Source: Mimachlamys varia (lineage: Eukaryota > Mollusca > Bivalvia > Pectinida > Pectinidae). Taken from it: a stretch of DNA of 64,000 bases. Shown here piece after piece: positions 46,501-56,326 of the stretch. The position numbers and the translations under genes were made by a program. Below the pieces are notes generated by a model. That model saw only the letters and a list, made by a program, of their open reading frames with translations. It had not been told where the DNA came from and ran no database searches. The stretch covers positions 25,991,001 through 26,055,000 of the forward strand of contig OX392545.1 of assembly GCA_947623455.1 (NCBI GenBank), given 5' to 3'. Each line of letters begins with the position of its first letter. Within the stretch, counting starts at the first letter, position 1.

Positions 46501-46855
46501 GGTTGCAGAAATGTTGATCCAGAATTAACAGGTTTTTGTTTTGTGATTTTTTTGCAGAGAGAAGGGAAATAACTCCATCATGAAGCGTGCCTGTAAAACC
46601 ATGTGTCATGAAATTGGCCACATGTTTGGTCTCCCACACTGCGTGTACTTCTCCTGCATCATGAACGGATCAAATCATCTGGAAGAGTCAGACGAACGGT
46701 CTTTGTTCCTGTGTCCGGTCTGTCTCCGGAAGCTTCATTTCATCTGCCAGTTTGACATTGCCGAGCGGTACAGGTTGATGGCCGAGTTTTGGTCTGGACT
46801 TGGCTACAGCGAGGAATCTGCCTGGCTGAACAAAAGACTCGAGTTTCTGGCGTAA
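40546..46855 (+). CDS. Archaemetzincin (AMZ2/AMZ1-like) metallopeptidase, three coding exons
   Basis: Zinc metallopeptidase of the archaemetzincin family (M54), which in animals acts as an aminopeptidase-like or weak peptidase with poorly known substrates. Exons: 40546-40720, 44510-45026 and 46558-46855. Phases match (1, then 2) and sum to 990 nt (329 residues plus TAA). HEIGHMFGLPH at 248-258 supplies the three zinc-ligand histidines and the catalytic glutamate. C259, C264, M266 and CPVC at 283-286 form the second, family-specific metal site. DDAFCVAGITLCDLYPQDSW in exon 2 is the conserved core. Exon 1 links as LTKFFIP/DAEFFTP, which resembles vertebrate AMZ2 and supports the join across a 3.8-kb intron. 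The start ATG has an in-frame TAA at 40534. Donor GTATAG after 40720 is acceptable but not strong. The protein is slightly shorter than mammalian AMZ2. Confidence 0.9.
40805..40823. repeat. G run
   Basis: Nineteen-base poly-G tract broken only by its 3' border, in AMZ intron 1. Similar G or C runs lie at 15249, 16005, 38069, 38874, 48181, 52918, 53006 and 59281. Length calls in such runs are unreliable. Confidence 0.9.
41097..41387. repeat. Large hairpin element in AMZ intron 1
   Basis: AAGGATGTTTCTGACCAA...CCGATACGACTTTCATTAGT at the left and its complement at 41304-41386 form arms of about 120 bp with roughly 90% identity. The loop is about 50 nt. No coding capacity; probably a foldback transposon. 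Confidence 0.85.
41583..41755 (+). repeat. Dispersed repeat, intact copy
   Basis: Matches in reverse complement the two segments 51987-52064 and 50949-51040. Here the sequence is continuous through CTTTTTGTTATCCTC, so this copy shows the pre-insertion state of the LTR locus at 51041. Confidence 0.85.
41804..44133. mobile_element. 2.3-kb TTAA-flanked transposon with about 200-bp inverted ends
   Basis: Starts AGGATTTGTGCAACGAAAATG and ends in the complement CACAAATCCT, with TTAA at 41800-41803 and 44134-44137. Outer 60 bp are about 85% matched. Inversely matched blocks continue inward: GGTCTGGTT..., TTGACACGA and TGTGACGTCATCTTAGTCCA near 41988 and 43937. No transposase frame is seen in the interior (42010-43930), which holds AT-rich sequence and a CA/A run at 43170-43204. 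It fills most of AMZ intron 1. Confidence 0.8.
44510..45026 (+). CDS. Archaemetzincin exon 2
   Basis: Residues 59-231. After a Lys-rich segment it carries NVIYLLPLP, IFFGMKLKVM and ILDPLKQFA. Then come PDDAFCVAGITLCDLYPQDS and WNFVFGLAQPKSGVGVYSLARY, the part of the archaemetzincin fold before the zinc helix. The acceptor is TTGACAG at 44509, the donor AG|GTAAGA. Confidence 0.9.
45062..45178. repeat. Palindrome in AMZ intron 2
   Basis: GGGGATCTCAACC...TCTTAAGTTGCCAAACAC pairs with GTGTTTGGCAGCTTAAGAATTT...GGTTGAGATCCCC. The arms are about 53 bp with a short loop, beginning 36 bp after the exon 2 donor. Confidence 0.85.
45583..45749. mobile_element. Palindromic MITE, CCTGGCCCC..ATGAAAC ends
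   Basis: Left TCCTGGCCCCTTGATCATG with AACAATCTTTAGACTT pairs with AAGATTGTTTCATGATCC...GGGGCCAGGA. An inner stem GTAACG/CGTTAC lies at the centre. A 40-bp phrase (CACCGGTAAAAGTGTGGA) is directly duplicated on both sides (45557 and 45772), longer than a usual target duplication. Confidence 0.75.
45828..46065. mobile_element. CAATCTGATT-family MITE fragment
   Basis: AATACAGATCCTTGTTCTCG, GGACCTGACATCATC, GTTCTGATGAC and AACATGTTAGCTTGTTATCA follow the order of the family. The left terminus and right end are missing. Confidence 0.6.
46558..46855 (+). CDS. Archaemetzincin exon 3: catalytic zinc site
   Basis: Residues 231-329, including HEIGHMFGLPH, SCIMNGSNHLEES and LCPVCLRKLH, then the C-terminal helix FDIAERYRLMAEFW and the end KRLEFLA. 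All zinc ligands and the catalytic Glu are intact, so the enzyme should be active. Confidence 0.95.
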
Positions 46856-46939
46856 AAGTCTGATCATGTGTATTTCAGGATCTTAGAAATCTATGAAGTA
46901 TATGGTGTGACAGATAACCCCCATACATTTTCAAGTGCA

Positions 46940-47025
46940 AACTAATTCTGTGAATGAAACCCTGGTCGCCTTGTTGAAAGGCAAACCTGCTATGCACTTG
47001 GCCACCGGGCCACACCTTCCAACAT
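46940..47025 (-). mobile_element. SINE head fragment
   Basis: The - strand reads GGTGTGGCCCGGTGGCCAAG...TTTGCCTTTCAACAAGGCG and CCAGGGTTTCATTC, related to the SINE at 27483-27692. Only the tRNA-like head remains. Confidence 0.6.
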
Positions 47026-47118
47026 TCTCCACTGATTAATTTTGTAGATGTCAAAATTTTTATACTTGCAATATACTTTTACAATAACATTAATTTTATT
47101 TTTTATATTAAAATTTAA

Positions 47119-47487
47119 TGGCCCAATATATGTAACTTCAGGAAATTTTTCCAAGATTCTAAAAAATTCTGAAAAAAATCCAGTTGATAACCATGCAAAA
47201 AAAAGCCTAACAGGAAGTAAATATGGGCTGTAATTAACAAGAAACTCTTAACAGAAAAGTTCAAAGAATTGAAAATAATTCCGGTGGGGCCCACTTCAAC
47301 AACAAGCCGAAGTCAGAAGACAGTTAAAAATGGACATGTGTTTACAAATACAGAGTTTCAATTGCTGCTGTACCGGTAATCGCGTAAGAATTCATCTTGA
47401 GTATTGCTGATATCAGTTAATCGTAACGAAATCTATAAATATAAAAAGTTATTAGGCTTAATTTTTTATTCAAGTTTTGCCGAAAGT
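47119..47487. mobile_element. AGGCCCAATATA-family MITE, copy 3, right end lost
   Basis: Begins TTAATGGCCCAATATATGTAAC and follows copies 1 and 2 through AACCATGCAAAAAA, AAAGAATTGAAAATAATTCC and GCTGCTGTACCGGTAA to CAAGTTTTGCCGAAAGT, where the right terminal repeat is missing. Confidence 0.8.
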
Positions 47488-47924
47488 GAATTTTATACTA
47501 AATATACATGTATGATACCATCATACCCGTTTCTGGTGAATGTCTTCTTTACAGGTCCACTGGGTCTTTTGTTTTTATTCACTGTTTGTTTTTGTAAATA
47601 TACAACGTCACAATACCTGAGCTTTACAAAAATTGCTTAGCAAGCTTTTATGTGATAAATTTCTTATGCTCACCACCTATTGTTGTATAATTTTATGGTA
47701 ACATTTTTAAAATATTTACATTTTTTTACATATTTATTTTGCTATTGATTTGTATTTATATTTGAATAATAAATTTGATCAAATAATTACTGGTAATTCT
47801 TTTGTATGCAAAAATAAACTCCATATATACATACAGAAAATTGCAAATATATCGGAGTTACTTCCCTTTACTCCATTTCGGTTGGTGCAAACCACATGTG
47901 CCTTAGAATTTGTTACATCATGAT
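47488..47924. other. AMZ downstream flank
   Basis: AT-rich sequence with AATAAA at 47768 and ACCAGAAAC-type fragments. No gene recognised. Confidence 0.4.
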
Positions 47925-48106
47925 CAGGGACTTAAATAGAAATCTAATCTAATTTCGTGGTTACATTGAGTAATTTCACGCTTTCGTTTGGAATGGGGGA
48001 TGGGGTTGGTAGATACATTTTCAATTAAAAAAATATGAATGCAACAAGTTTAATTTAGGTCCATTCAATATTTATAATTAGCTGTAACAAATTCTCGGGT
48101 CCCTTT
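47925..48106. mobile_element. Degenerate CACAGGGACC MITE abutting a better copy
   Basis: CAGGGACTTAAATAG at the left and TTAGCTGTAACAAATTCTCG with GGTCCC at the right, with a G-rich centre. It touches the next copy at CCCTTTCTCAGGGACC. Confidence 0.5.
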
Positions 48107-48334
48107 CTCAGGGACCCGAGAATTTGTTACAGCCAGTTTTGGACCTGAAATAGGGTGTTTAGATTAATTTGACACATTCAGGGGGGGGGGGGGTTAAGAT
48201 CAATTAATAGCTTTTATGACGATTGAGGGGCATCTTTTTTGAAAATTGACCTTAACCCCCCCAAATGTGTAAAATTACTCTAAACACCCTATTTTAGGTC
48301 CAAAACTAGCTGTAACAAATTCACAGGTCCCTCT
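48107..48334. mobile_element. CACAGGGACC palindromic MITE, full copy
   Basis: Both arms are present: CAGGGACCCGAGAATTTGTT...TTGGACCTGAAATAGGGTG and CACCCTATTTTAGGTCC...TAACAAATTCACAGGTCCCT, with a G run opposite a C run near the centre. Confidence 0.9.
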
Positions 48335-48540
48335 GGTCCCTTTTGTACGAAAGCTACGGGCAATATATTTAGGCCTTACATGTATCATCAGGATGATGGC
48401 GGCCTGAAGTTTATCGAAACCACTTAAAGGTGTAAAATAACGGGATACATTAAGCAATTAAGTGCCATACATTTGAGGGGGTGGGTATCGAAAATCTGTT
48501 CCCCCAAGTGTGGTAAAACTTCTTAAGCCCCTGTGATAGC

Positions 48541-48753
48541 GCCCAGGGATATCATATTGTTAGAATTAGGCTGCAGCTAGTTTGGCCCTAAACTAAGGTA
48601 TCGTATATACATGACTATTGAAGGGGGGCATTTTTTTATTATTGAAAATCGATCTAAACCCCATCAAAAGTATGAAAATTCGCTTAAAACCTTAGCTCAA
48701 GTCCTAAACTAGCTGTAGCTGTAACTAATTATCAGACCCCTGTGATGATAACT
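48541..48753. mobile_element. CACAGGGACC MITE, old copy
   Basis: Recognisable phrases CAGCTAGTTTGGCCC, GACTATTGAAGGGGGGCATT, GAAAATCGATCTAAACCCC and CTAGCTGTAGCTGTAACTAA, but with many substitutions. This shows that the family has been active over a long period. Confidence 0.7.
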
Positions 48754-48889
48754 GGCTGTGTCATTGGTCGGTAGTTGGATGGGCGACAAGTTACAACCGA
48801 CACCCTAAAATGAGTCTTTTTGTGGGGAACAAGGGTGCAGCATTGTTTTGAAAATTTTACCTATTCCCTCACATGCGCATCCTCGATAT

Positions 48890-49221
48890 CTAGGGGTTAC
48901 AATTTCCCGCGCTTTCTACACCCCTGGAATATGTCGATCGTGGCAAAACTAAAGGCTCCATGTGCGCCATCTTGTTGATTAGGTAAGGAGGCTGGTTCGA
49001 CCCTTTGATGTACATCAAAATAATCTTGTGGTCACATAACGGTAAAAATTGACAGGCTTTGAAGCCGGTTGCGGCTCCTTTGTAATCTTCAAATAATGAC
49101 AGTCACGCAGCCTAGCGATTGGCCAGTTTTGTTTTCACCTGAGCGTGCCTTCAGTTATGCCATGATGTATTCAGGGGTGTAGAGAGCGTAGGTGAGTGTA
49201 ACCCCTGAATATCGAGGATGT
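48890..49221. mobile_element. CCTCGATATCC-ended DNA transposon, complete copy
   Basis: Starts ATCCTCGATATCTAGGGGTTAC and ends GTAACCCCTGAATATCGAGGAT. Subterminal inverted phrases CGCTTTCTACACCCCTGGAAT and TTCAGGGGTGTAGAGAGCG extend the inverted repeat to about 60 bp. The interior CCATGTGCGCCATCTTGTTG matches 33596-33906. No transposase. Confidence 0.85.
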
Positions 49222-49830
49222 TTGTATGATAATTCACGTTATTTCTTTTCATGGGTGGATTTTGAGACAAGTTAAAGTACATGTATTAAGTGGACGCATG
49301 GAACATTCAGTGATAACCTTGCTATTAAGACCACTTCATTTCAGTGTGGAAAAAATCTTTATATAATTATCTTTGTTTTTTAATCTTCACTTAAAACCAC
49401 CTCACTATAAGGACTACATTGGTGCTGTTCCTAAGGTGGTCTTCATAGCGAGTTTCACTGTACTTTTCTTGATATATTGTTAGGTTCTGTCCAATCGTTG
49501 AGTATGTCTTCGCCACCCGTACTGTGTTAACCGGATATGTGCCAATGTACCTTTATAGTTATACTTAATAAACGAAGATGAGTGTGCCTCTGAGTCAATA
49601 AAATATGAAAACTGGACAAAACTTATTACAACATACTGACGTCCTTTCCATGACAAATACATTCATATTTACAGAGTTGGTATGTCACGAAATAGCCTAA
49701 ATATATTGATATATAGTTTCTATAGTAAAACAGAACTAGATTTACAGAGAGGGGAATAGCAAAAGAAGTAAAGAAGGGACTAAGGACGCCAACGTATATT
49801 TTGATCTGTTTTGTATACAAATTTAATTAG
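49222..49830. other. Region without a clear feature
   Basis: Holds CTTAAAACCACCTCACTATAAG...AAGGTGGTCTTCATAGCGAG, an old dispersed-repeat type, and AT-rich sequence. No coding region recognised. Confidence 0.4.
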
Positions 49831-49831
49831 A

Positions 49832-50025
49832 ACGTGTGTGTGTCTTTCCCAATCGAGTCGGCGTAAGTACAAACCTTAACAACACTCACATAGCCTTCTA
49901 TTTGTCTAATGTTCAGTCACATCCCGTGCCGCGTTTGTCTTTCTCCATCGTCACTCCATGTCCCTCCGAATTCCTGTCTTTCATACTTAACCGACTCGAT
50001 TGGGTCAACCAGACACACGCTCTTT
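49832..50025. mobile_element. Hairpin-ended MITE (CCCAATCGAGTCGG)
   Basis: GTGTGTGTCTTTCCCAATCG followed by AGTCGGCGTAAGTA at the left pairs with CATACTTAACCGACTCG and ATTGGGTCAACCAGACACAC at the right. The interior is about 110 bp and C-rich. The open frame across it shows no known protein. Confidence 0.7.
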
Positions 50026-50471
50026 ATTATATAGTAACTGAATAAATCTGTGAACATATATATTCAAAATTATCTCAGAGAATAACACCCATTAGTCTAA
50101 GTAGGTGAGGTTTTGCATAACATGTAAACAAAAATCTCATCAATTTTAAATTGGAAAAAAAAATTTTAATAAAATTGTGTATATGGAAACCTGCATGCAT
50201 AATATAATATGCATTAACGTTATATAGCTTTTAAAATTCATGAATTAGATTTATTATTTTCATTTAAATTTCTTCTGATGATTATAATCAGCAATGTTTA
50301 TCATCAGCATACCATAGCTAGCTCTTACAGTATTACTGATTAGTTTGTCTGAGCCATGTAATAAAACTAAAAAGCGCCTGTTGCTGAAATTAATACATTA
50401 TCGGCGATATCTAGATAGTCCACAGTGATTTATTATACATAAAGATAACACTACTGAGTGATAATTGCACA

Positions 50472-50793
50472 AGCCCACCACAGGGGTTAGGCACGGACCT
50501 ACCACAGGGGCTAGGCACGGACCTACCACAGGGGCTAGGCACGGACCTACCACAGGGGCTAGACACGGACCTACCACAGGAGCTAGGCACGGACCTACCA
50601 CAGGGGCTAGGCACGGACCTACCACAGGAGCTAGGCACGGACCTACCACAGGGGCTAGTCACGGACCTACCACAGGGGCTAGGCACGGACCTACCACAGG
50701 GGCTAGGCACGGACCTACCACAGCAGCTAGGCACGGACCTACCACAGGGGCTAGGCACGGACCTACCACAGGGGCTAGGCACGGACCTACATG
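50472..50793. repeat. 24-bp minisatellite, about 13-14 units
   Basis: Highly uniform units of GGACCTACCACAGGGGCTAG plus GCAC. The few variants are GGAGCT, GCAGCT, TCAC and ACAC. Because 24 is divisible by three, frames stay open on both strands and read as 8-residue repeats. They are not evidence of a protein. Confidence 0.97.
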
Positions 50794-50948
50794 TATGTCT
50801 CTATGAAATGATTGTCTGATAAATATCTAACCCATCTCTAATGTGACTCCCTCCCACTACTGTATATCTGTGACAGATATAAGTAGTTGGAGGGGTTATA
50901 TTCGAGAGAGATTAAATACTTATCAGACAATCATTTCATAGTGACATA
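50793..50948. repeat. Palindrome next to the minisatellite
   Basis: TATGTCTCTATGAAATGATTGTCTGATAA pairs with TTATCAGACAATCATTTCATAG at the far end, with further inner pairing (CCCTCC..ACTACT / AGTAGTTGGAGGG). The arms are about 75 bp. Confidence 0.85.
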
Positions 50949-52064
50949 CGAAATTCCAATATTGTTTAATAATAATTTCCTATAAGTTTGCTAATCAACT
51001 AGGACAGACATAGCTTCACTCAAACAATATTAGAGGATGATGTAATAGGGTGATCAATATGTCATGTTTTATATAATTTGTATGTATATATTTTATTGAC
51101 TTGTGTTATTTATTTGTCTGTGCCCATATTGTTTAGTGTGTGTGAAAGAGAAGAGGTGTATGTATATGTGTGTAATAGGTTACAGTGAGTGATCCTTTGA
51201 TGACTTACCTGTAGTTCTATTCTTAGATTATTGTTACCTGTATGGTTATATTTTCATACATCACATGATGTACATGTGATAAGTTTATGAACATTCTATT
51301 GGTCTAAATAATATAATAGCCTTTGGTCAGTTTGGCGGGAATCTCTTTGTAAGGAAAGTTAGTATACTACAGCCTGCCAAACTGAACAGACCTATATGTT
51401 TTTGGAGCCAGGACTAATTTAAACAAAGGACCGAAAGACAGACACATAATTTATAATCATGTAGAAACATGGAATGCGGTGATATGTCCTAAAAAGGGTG
51501 GTTTAAACGGCTCTGTGCCATACACAGGTGAATACCTTTTTATTACAGTATATGTGCTAATATTGTGTTAATTTGTAATGGAAGAACCAAGTTTATCTAT
51601 ATATGTTATGATACAGATCTTTGTAAGGTGATTTGTAATAGAGAAGATCTTTCGTTCTCAAAGATCAGTTTCATGTGGGACGTATATTCTCAATATTTAA
51701 TGTAATTCGAATAAGATAGATGTAAAGATAATTCTTGCATTGTATATTTCTTAGTAAGATGTAATTAAATGAGTCTATAAGATGTATATTTCGTGTTTAT
51801 AATAACTAGTGTGATTCGCGAGTTATCTCCCTTGATTGTATCGTGTAATGTATGTGCTTTGTGTAATTTAAGTCTTTTATGTTTATTACAGAGTGTAGGT
51901 GTTTAACCTACTGAAATCATGGTGTAATAAAGAATCACGACAAACAAATCATGGCCTTAGTGGTTATTTGAAAATCCCCGGTTACAATAACGCAACGAGA
52001 AACTTATGACAGGCCTCTTGTGGATTGGCTTCAGAACAAAAACAGCCTGAGACCTTTAGCTAGC
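50949..52064 (-). repeat. Dispersed repeat split by an LTR
   Basis: 50949-51040 and 51987-52064 together match the reverse complement of 41583-41755. The break corresponds to one point in that copy (GAGGATAAC), with about 946 bp of unrelated sequence inserted. Confidence 0.85.
51041..51986. mobile_element. Probable solo LTR
   Basis: A 946-bp insertion that starts TGTAATAGGGTG and ends CCGGTTACA, with the TG...CA termini and short inverted TGTAA/TTACA of LTRs. Flanks ATGA and ATAA fit a 4-bp target duplication with one change; the uninterrupted copy at 41664 has ATAA there. AATAAA at 51926-51931 near the right side suggests + orientation. No coding region, and no second LTR nearby. Confidence 0.7.
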
Positions 52065-52079
52065 TCAAACATTCAATCA

Positions 52080-52256
52080 AGGTGGTATACCGTGGTACGT
52101 ACCACAGTATTTGCCTAAATACCGTGGTACGTTTGATTTTGTGGTACCCAGCTCTAGTTACATACAATCAATAATCCCGATCTTGCCGATGGTCGATTAT
52201 CGGCCGTCCTCGATATCCAGGGGTTACGCCCTCTGCACCCTTGATATCGAGGATGA
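52080..52256. repeat. Short dispersed fragments, including fused CCTCGATATCC ends
   Basis: GGTATACCGTGGTACGTACC resembles 44183-44230. At 52205-52254 a left end (CCTCGATATCCAGGGGTTAC) is joined within 30 bp to a right end (CCTTGATATCGAGGATG), as in an element reduced to its termini. Confidence 0.6.
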
Positions 52257-52456
52257 CCACGACAAGCCCGAGATTATTGATTGTAACACGTCACTGAATG
52301 AAGTCCAATATTTTACATGCATGCCTCATTTTAAAGGTGAGACTTTTATCTTTCAGTCGATACCAAATATATCCGGTTAAACGTCTGTAATAGTTTTCTA
52401 GGTTGCCTAGAATCCGAGGTTTTGGTTGAAAACCCCTGTGAGTATAAGGTATTTAT

Positions 52457-52700
52457 CACAGGGACCTGAGAATTTGTTACAGCTAGTTTTGGACCTAAAA
52501 TAAGGTATTTAGAGTAATTTTACAAATTTGGGGGGTTAAGATCAATTTTCGATAAAAATGCCCCCTCAATGGTAGCTTTTATGACCACTGAGGGGGCATT
52601 TTTATCGAAAATTGATCTTAACCCCCCAAATGTGTAAAATTACTCTAAATACCCTATTTTAGGTCCAAAGCTAGCTGTAACAAATTCTCAGGTCCCTGTG
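52457..52700. mobile_element. CACAGGGACC palindromic MITE, complete copy with 8-bp target duplication
   Basis: A 244-bp element whose halves are nearly exact reverse complements: CACAGGGACCTGAGAATTTG...CAAATTCTCAGGTCCCTGTG. GTATTTAT occurs directly on both sides (52449-52456 and 52701-52708). Eight bp fits hAT- or P-type insertion. No coding capacity. Confidence 0.95.
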
Positions 52701-52845
52701 GTATTTATCGCTAATTTTATCATATAAGTCTATATATACATGTCCCTGTGTCTATAGTAAAACTGTAAACAGCATTGAATCCTGGGCGTTAATCACTTGT
52801 CTACAAGGACTGCCTGTGAAGGACATAGACCTCGATGGGCCTTTC

Positions 52846-53094
52846 CACAGGGACCTGAAAATTTGTTACAGCTAGTTTTGGAACTAAAATAGGGTGTTTA
52901 GAGTATTTTTACACATTGGGGGGGGGGGGGGGTTAAGATCAATTTTCGATAAAAATGCACCCTCAATAGTCATAAAAGCTACCATTGAGGGGATATTTTT
53001 ATCGACCCCCCCCCCCCCCCCCAATTTGTAGAATTACTCTAAACACCCTATTTTATGTCCAAAACTAGCTGTAACAAATTTTCAGGTCCTTGTA
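52846..53094. mobile_element. CACAGGGACC palindromic MITE, second complete copy
   Basis: Same structure as the preceding copy. Flanks are GGCCTTTC (52838-52845) and GGCCTCTC (53095-53102), an 8-bp duplication with one mismatch. G and C runs of 12-18 bases sit opposite each other in the arms. Confidence 0.93.
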
Positions 53095-53102
53095 GGCCTC
53101 TC

Positions 53103-53540
53103 CGAAGTTACAATTTTTGCATTATGTTTGATAACGTACCACTGTGATAACGATCATTTTATCGTCTACCGACTCGCGATCGACGACATACAGTTTCGAA
53201 TTTCGATGCATCTAATACAATCTACATTCTGTAATAATATATATTTGCATTATGTATTATATCCCTATGCAAATTTAAATTTAAAGTCCAACAGCTGTCA
53301 ACTCGGCGCTACTTCCGGCATCGTATTTCCACAGGGGCTTCATCCTTGATGCTATGTGGGAATGCTATACATGTAATGGTTATCCGTTGTATGTGGTGTA
53401 TAATTTTGCATCATATTTGTCATATGTTTAATTCTGTTTCATATTTCCCTATGAATGTCTGTTCATGCATGTATTACGCATATGTATACCATATTGGACA
53501 TTTTGTTCCACACATATATAGTGTTTGAGTGAAAGTAAAA
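53103..53540. other. No distinct feature
   Basis: AT-rich sequence between the MITE and the 81-bp array. Short open frames only, with no recognisable protein. Confidence 0.45.
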
Positions 53541-53554
53541 ATCTTTGAAAATCT

Positions 53555-54040
53555 TGTAACTCTCATGTCCCTGTGGACGCGGTGTCACGTAACTAACTTT
53601 CATGTCCCTGTGAACGCAGCGTCTCGTAACTACAATGTAACTCTCATGTCCCTGTGGACGCGGTGTCACGTAACTAACTTTCATGTCCCAATAAACGCAG
53701 CGTCACTTATCTACATTGTAACTCTCATGTCCCTGTGGACGCGGTGTCACGTAACTAACTTTCATGTCCCAATAAACGCAGCGTCACTTATCTACATTGT
53801 AACTCTCATGTCCCTGTGGACGCGGTGTCACGTAACTAACTTTCATGTCCCAATAAACGCAGCGTCACTTATCTACATTGTAACTCTCATATCCCTGTGA
53901 ACGCCTCGTCACGTAACTAGCTCTCTTGCGTCTGTGAACACGGCGTCAAGTAACTGGTGAACCACGTAACTAGCTCTCATGTCCCTGTGAACGCGGTGTC
54001 ACGTAACAAACTCTCATGTCCCCGTGAACGCGGCGTCATG
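53555..54040. repeat. 81-bp tandem array
   Basis: TCTCATGTCCCTGTGGACGC begins units at 53561, 53642, 53723 and 53804 (exactly 81 bp apart), followed by degraded units. Each unit is itself two related halves of about 40 bp (CATGTCCC...ACGC-G-GTCAC). Open frames follow from 81 being divisible by three. Confidence 0.95.
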
Positions 54041-55346
54041 TGTACTGATAGCGATAATTATTATATCATTTGTACTTTTATTGCACGTTAGTTATTACCG
54101 ATACTGAATTTATGTGTTTCTGTTTTGCAAAATAATCAACAATAAACTTATTTATTCTAATTTATGTAAAAATAATACACAAAACGCACCAAACAACTCG
54201 ATATTAATCTCTCATATTTTTATTATACACCAACATGTTGCCGATTTTGCCTTTTTATAACAGAGATGAAAAGCCTCTGTCGGGTTCACTTGGTGCAATT
54301 ACATCATGAGTGTTGTTCAGAGAAATACCAGAGTACTTACTTACCTCCGTGACGTCACACCCCACCGGAGCTTGTACGCTGCTTATTCAAACGATGCATG
54401 TAAACTGCTAGGCCGTGTCTTCAAAGATGAACGTAATATAATGTACTTGACTGTAACAATCTTATAATTCCATAACAGACACAGTTCTCAAAGATGAATG
54501 CACTTTATCAGATAGCGGTTTCGTTCTTCTTGGGTTTTGTATAAACTGATGTTAAGGGACCACATTTGAAAATCTACTGTATTGTCGAAACATGTTGAGA
54601 GACAACTTCGGTGATATACCAGAACCATACTACACTGTCTGTCCATCCGTCAGCCCGATTAAGGTTTTGGATCAAGTTTCTTTTGATTGAAACATATTTT
54701 ATTTGCAAATATACAAATGGGATCAGACACAAGTTAAACAACTTATAATTTGTCTTCTCCCGTAAAACATAAATGGTGATATATATATACATATGACTGC
54801 AAATTAGAAAAAAGATATAGATGATGAAAAATGACACTCTCAAAATTGACTGTAGAATAAAATTTACAAAATATATATCAAATAACAATGTTATTGTTGT
54901 ACCCGTATATGTCAGCATAGCATTATGCACATGTATTTTTAGAAGTTTCTTTTGAGGCTTGTCAAGCATGCAGTATTTGTACTACGGTCCTGATTTTTGC
55001 AATGAGAATTTTTTTATGGTTCAACATCCATTTCATATACATGTACCAAAATTCGGAATAAAGTTTTGCAGAAAAATAAAATGCCTTTTTTGGGGCTTTA
55101 GACATTTTTTTGTGGAAAGTCCAGGGTAAGCTTTTGTGGCAAGTTTCTTTTAAAAGAGGCTTCCTATGCCTTTGTTTACTTGTAATTCATCCCCATATAT
55201 ATTGGTCTTTTCTTGGACAGCTCTAGTTAAATATAAAAAAGGAGTGCGATTACAGTGTACTGTATATTTGATCAAATAAGTTTGATGGCGGTACCAATAT
55301 CTTTCTTCGAGGTATCCTTTTGAAGGTTCGAATTATCAGAGCTTTA
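54041..55346. other. AT-rich region without recognised gene
   Basis: Contains AT-rich simple stretches (54780-54900). The 131-residue - strand frame at 54574-54969 is rich in I, L, F and Y because of base composition and shows no family signature. Confidence 0.45.
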
Positions 55347-55740
55347 TCAATCTGATAAAAAACAAACCTTCATCTCCGCGCCGTCTCGTAAACTTCTCTC
55401 TGCTTCGTCAAGATCTGAAGACATCCCATAGGAGGTCACGTTTAGATGACCTTTATCTCCTTCACTCCAGTAGAGTTTTGTAATGACGCCGTCATCTGCA
55501 GCAAGTCTTTTCGTCACAATAAGTGTATACGCTTGTTGAGACGAAATGACTAAGCGTATAAGGATACAATTATGCAAGCTTCGTCGCTTCGAAAATAAAA
55601 AGTCTAGCAATCTTGGAGCACAAGTTAATTGGCCAAGACTGTACCACGTGATCGCTGACCCCTGTTTTAGTATGCACATTTCAGATTTTGAAAGTAGTAA
55701 TTTGATTGGCTAATGCAAAAGGTCATCTGAACGTATCTTC
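55347..55740. mobile_element. CAATCTGATT-family MITE
   Basis: Begins TCAATCTGATAAAAAACAAAC and carries TCTTCGTCTCGTAAACTTCTC-type, AAGACATCCCATAGGAGGTC, CATCTGCAGCAAGTC and TTTGATTGGCTAATGCAAAAGG phrases of the family. The right end is truncated. Frames over it are by-products. Confidence 0.75.
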
Positions 55741-55963
55741 GTTGGTTATTTAAGCGTCCAATAATAGCAGTTATTGACAAAAGTTTTCCATGATTTTTGC
55801 TCATCTGTAAGATCTGCCCGAACCCGAAGGGTAAGTAAGTGTATGCCGTGTTGCGGCGTCTGTCCTCCGTCTGTCATCCGTCTGTCGTTCGGGGTCGATA
55901 TTTTACTAAATGTTTTATTCTCAAAATTCAAAGATCCAGTGTATTGATATTAGACCAGTAGCT

Positions 55964-56025
55964 GTCCTCGATATCTAGGGGTTACTCTCACCTTTGCGAG
56001 CGTAACATCTGGATATGGAGGATGA
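55964..56025. repeat. CCTCGATATCC element reduced to its ends
   Basis: GTCCTCGATATCTAGGGGTTAC joined after about 25 bp to CATCTGGATATGGAGGATG. Another minimal copy of the family at 33596 and 48890. Confidence 0.65.
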
Positions 56026-56326
56026 CCAGTTGCATGCTGGGATGAAGGACTTCTAACAAATGAATGACCTTGGCTAGCTTTTATTATCTGTGTTCCTCCT
56101 AAAAGCTAATATGGCCCGAGTTATTCTCGGGCTCTAATGGTGCAGCAATTTCTATGAGCTTTGATGGTTCCGTCTTTGATATATTACAGCACTTCCCGGT
56201 GTTTCAAAGAGGAGCTACCTGCACGAGCCTTATTTGGCAGTAAAGAGGTTACGGTATTCAACAAAAACATTTCGCAGTTGGACAGGGTTTCTTCAGGCCG
56301 AAATTGCAAAATGTTGCAAAGTAAAT

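Noticed and set aside
50411..50806. Repeat proteins of 83-123 residues on both strands over the 24-bp array
   Set aside because: The unit is divisible by three and the array very uniform, so every frame without a stop in one unit stays open. Three frames on both strands are open at once, with no gene context.
53529..53900. 123-residue open frame with 27-residue repeats
   Set aside because: It is explained by the 81-bp tandem array; no splice sites, start context or known family.
54574..54969. 131-residue hydrophobic open frame on the - strand
   Set aside because: Composition follows the AT-rich sequence; no domain, no start context and no neighbouring exon.
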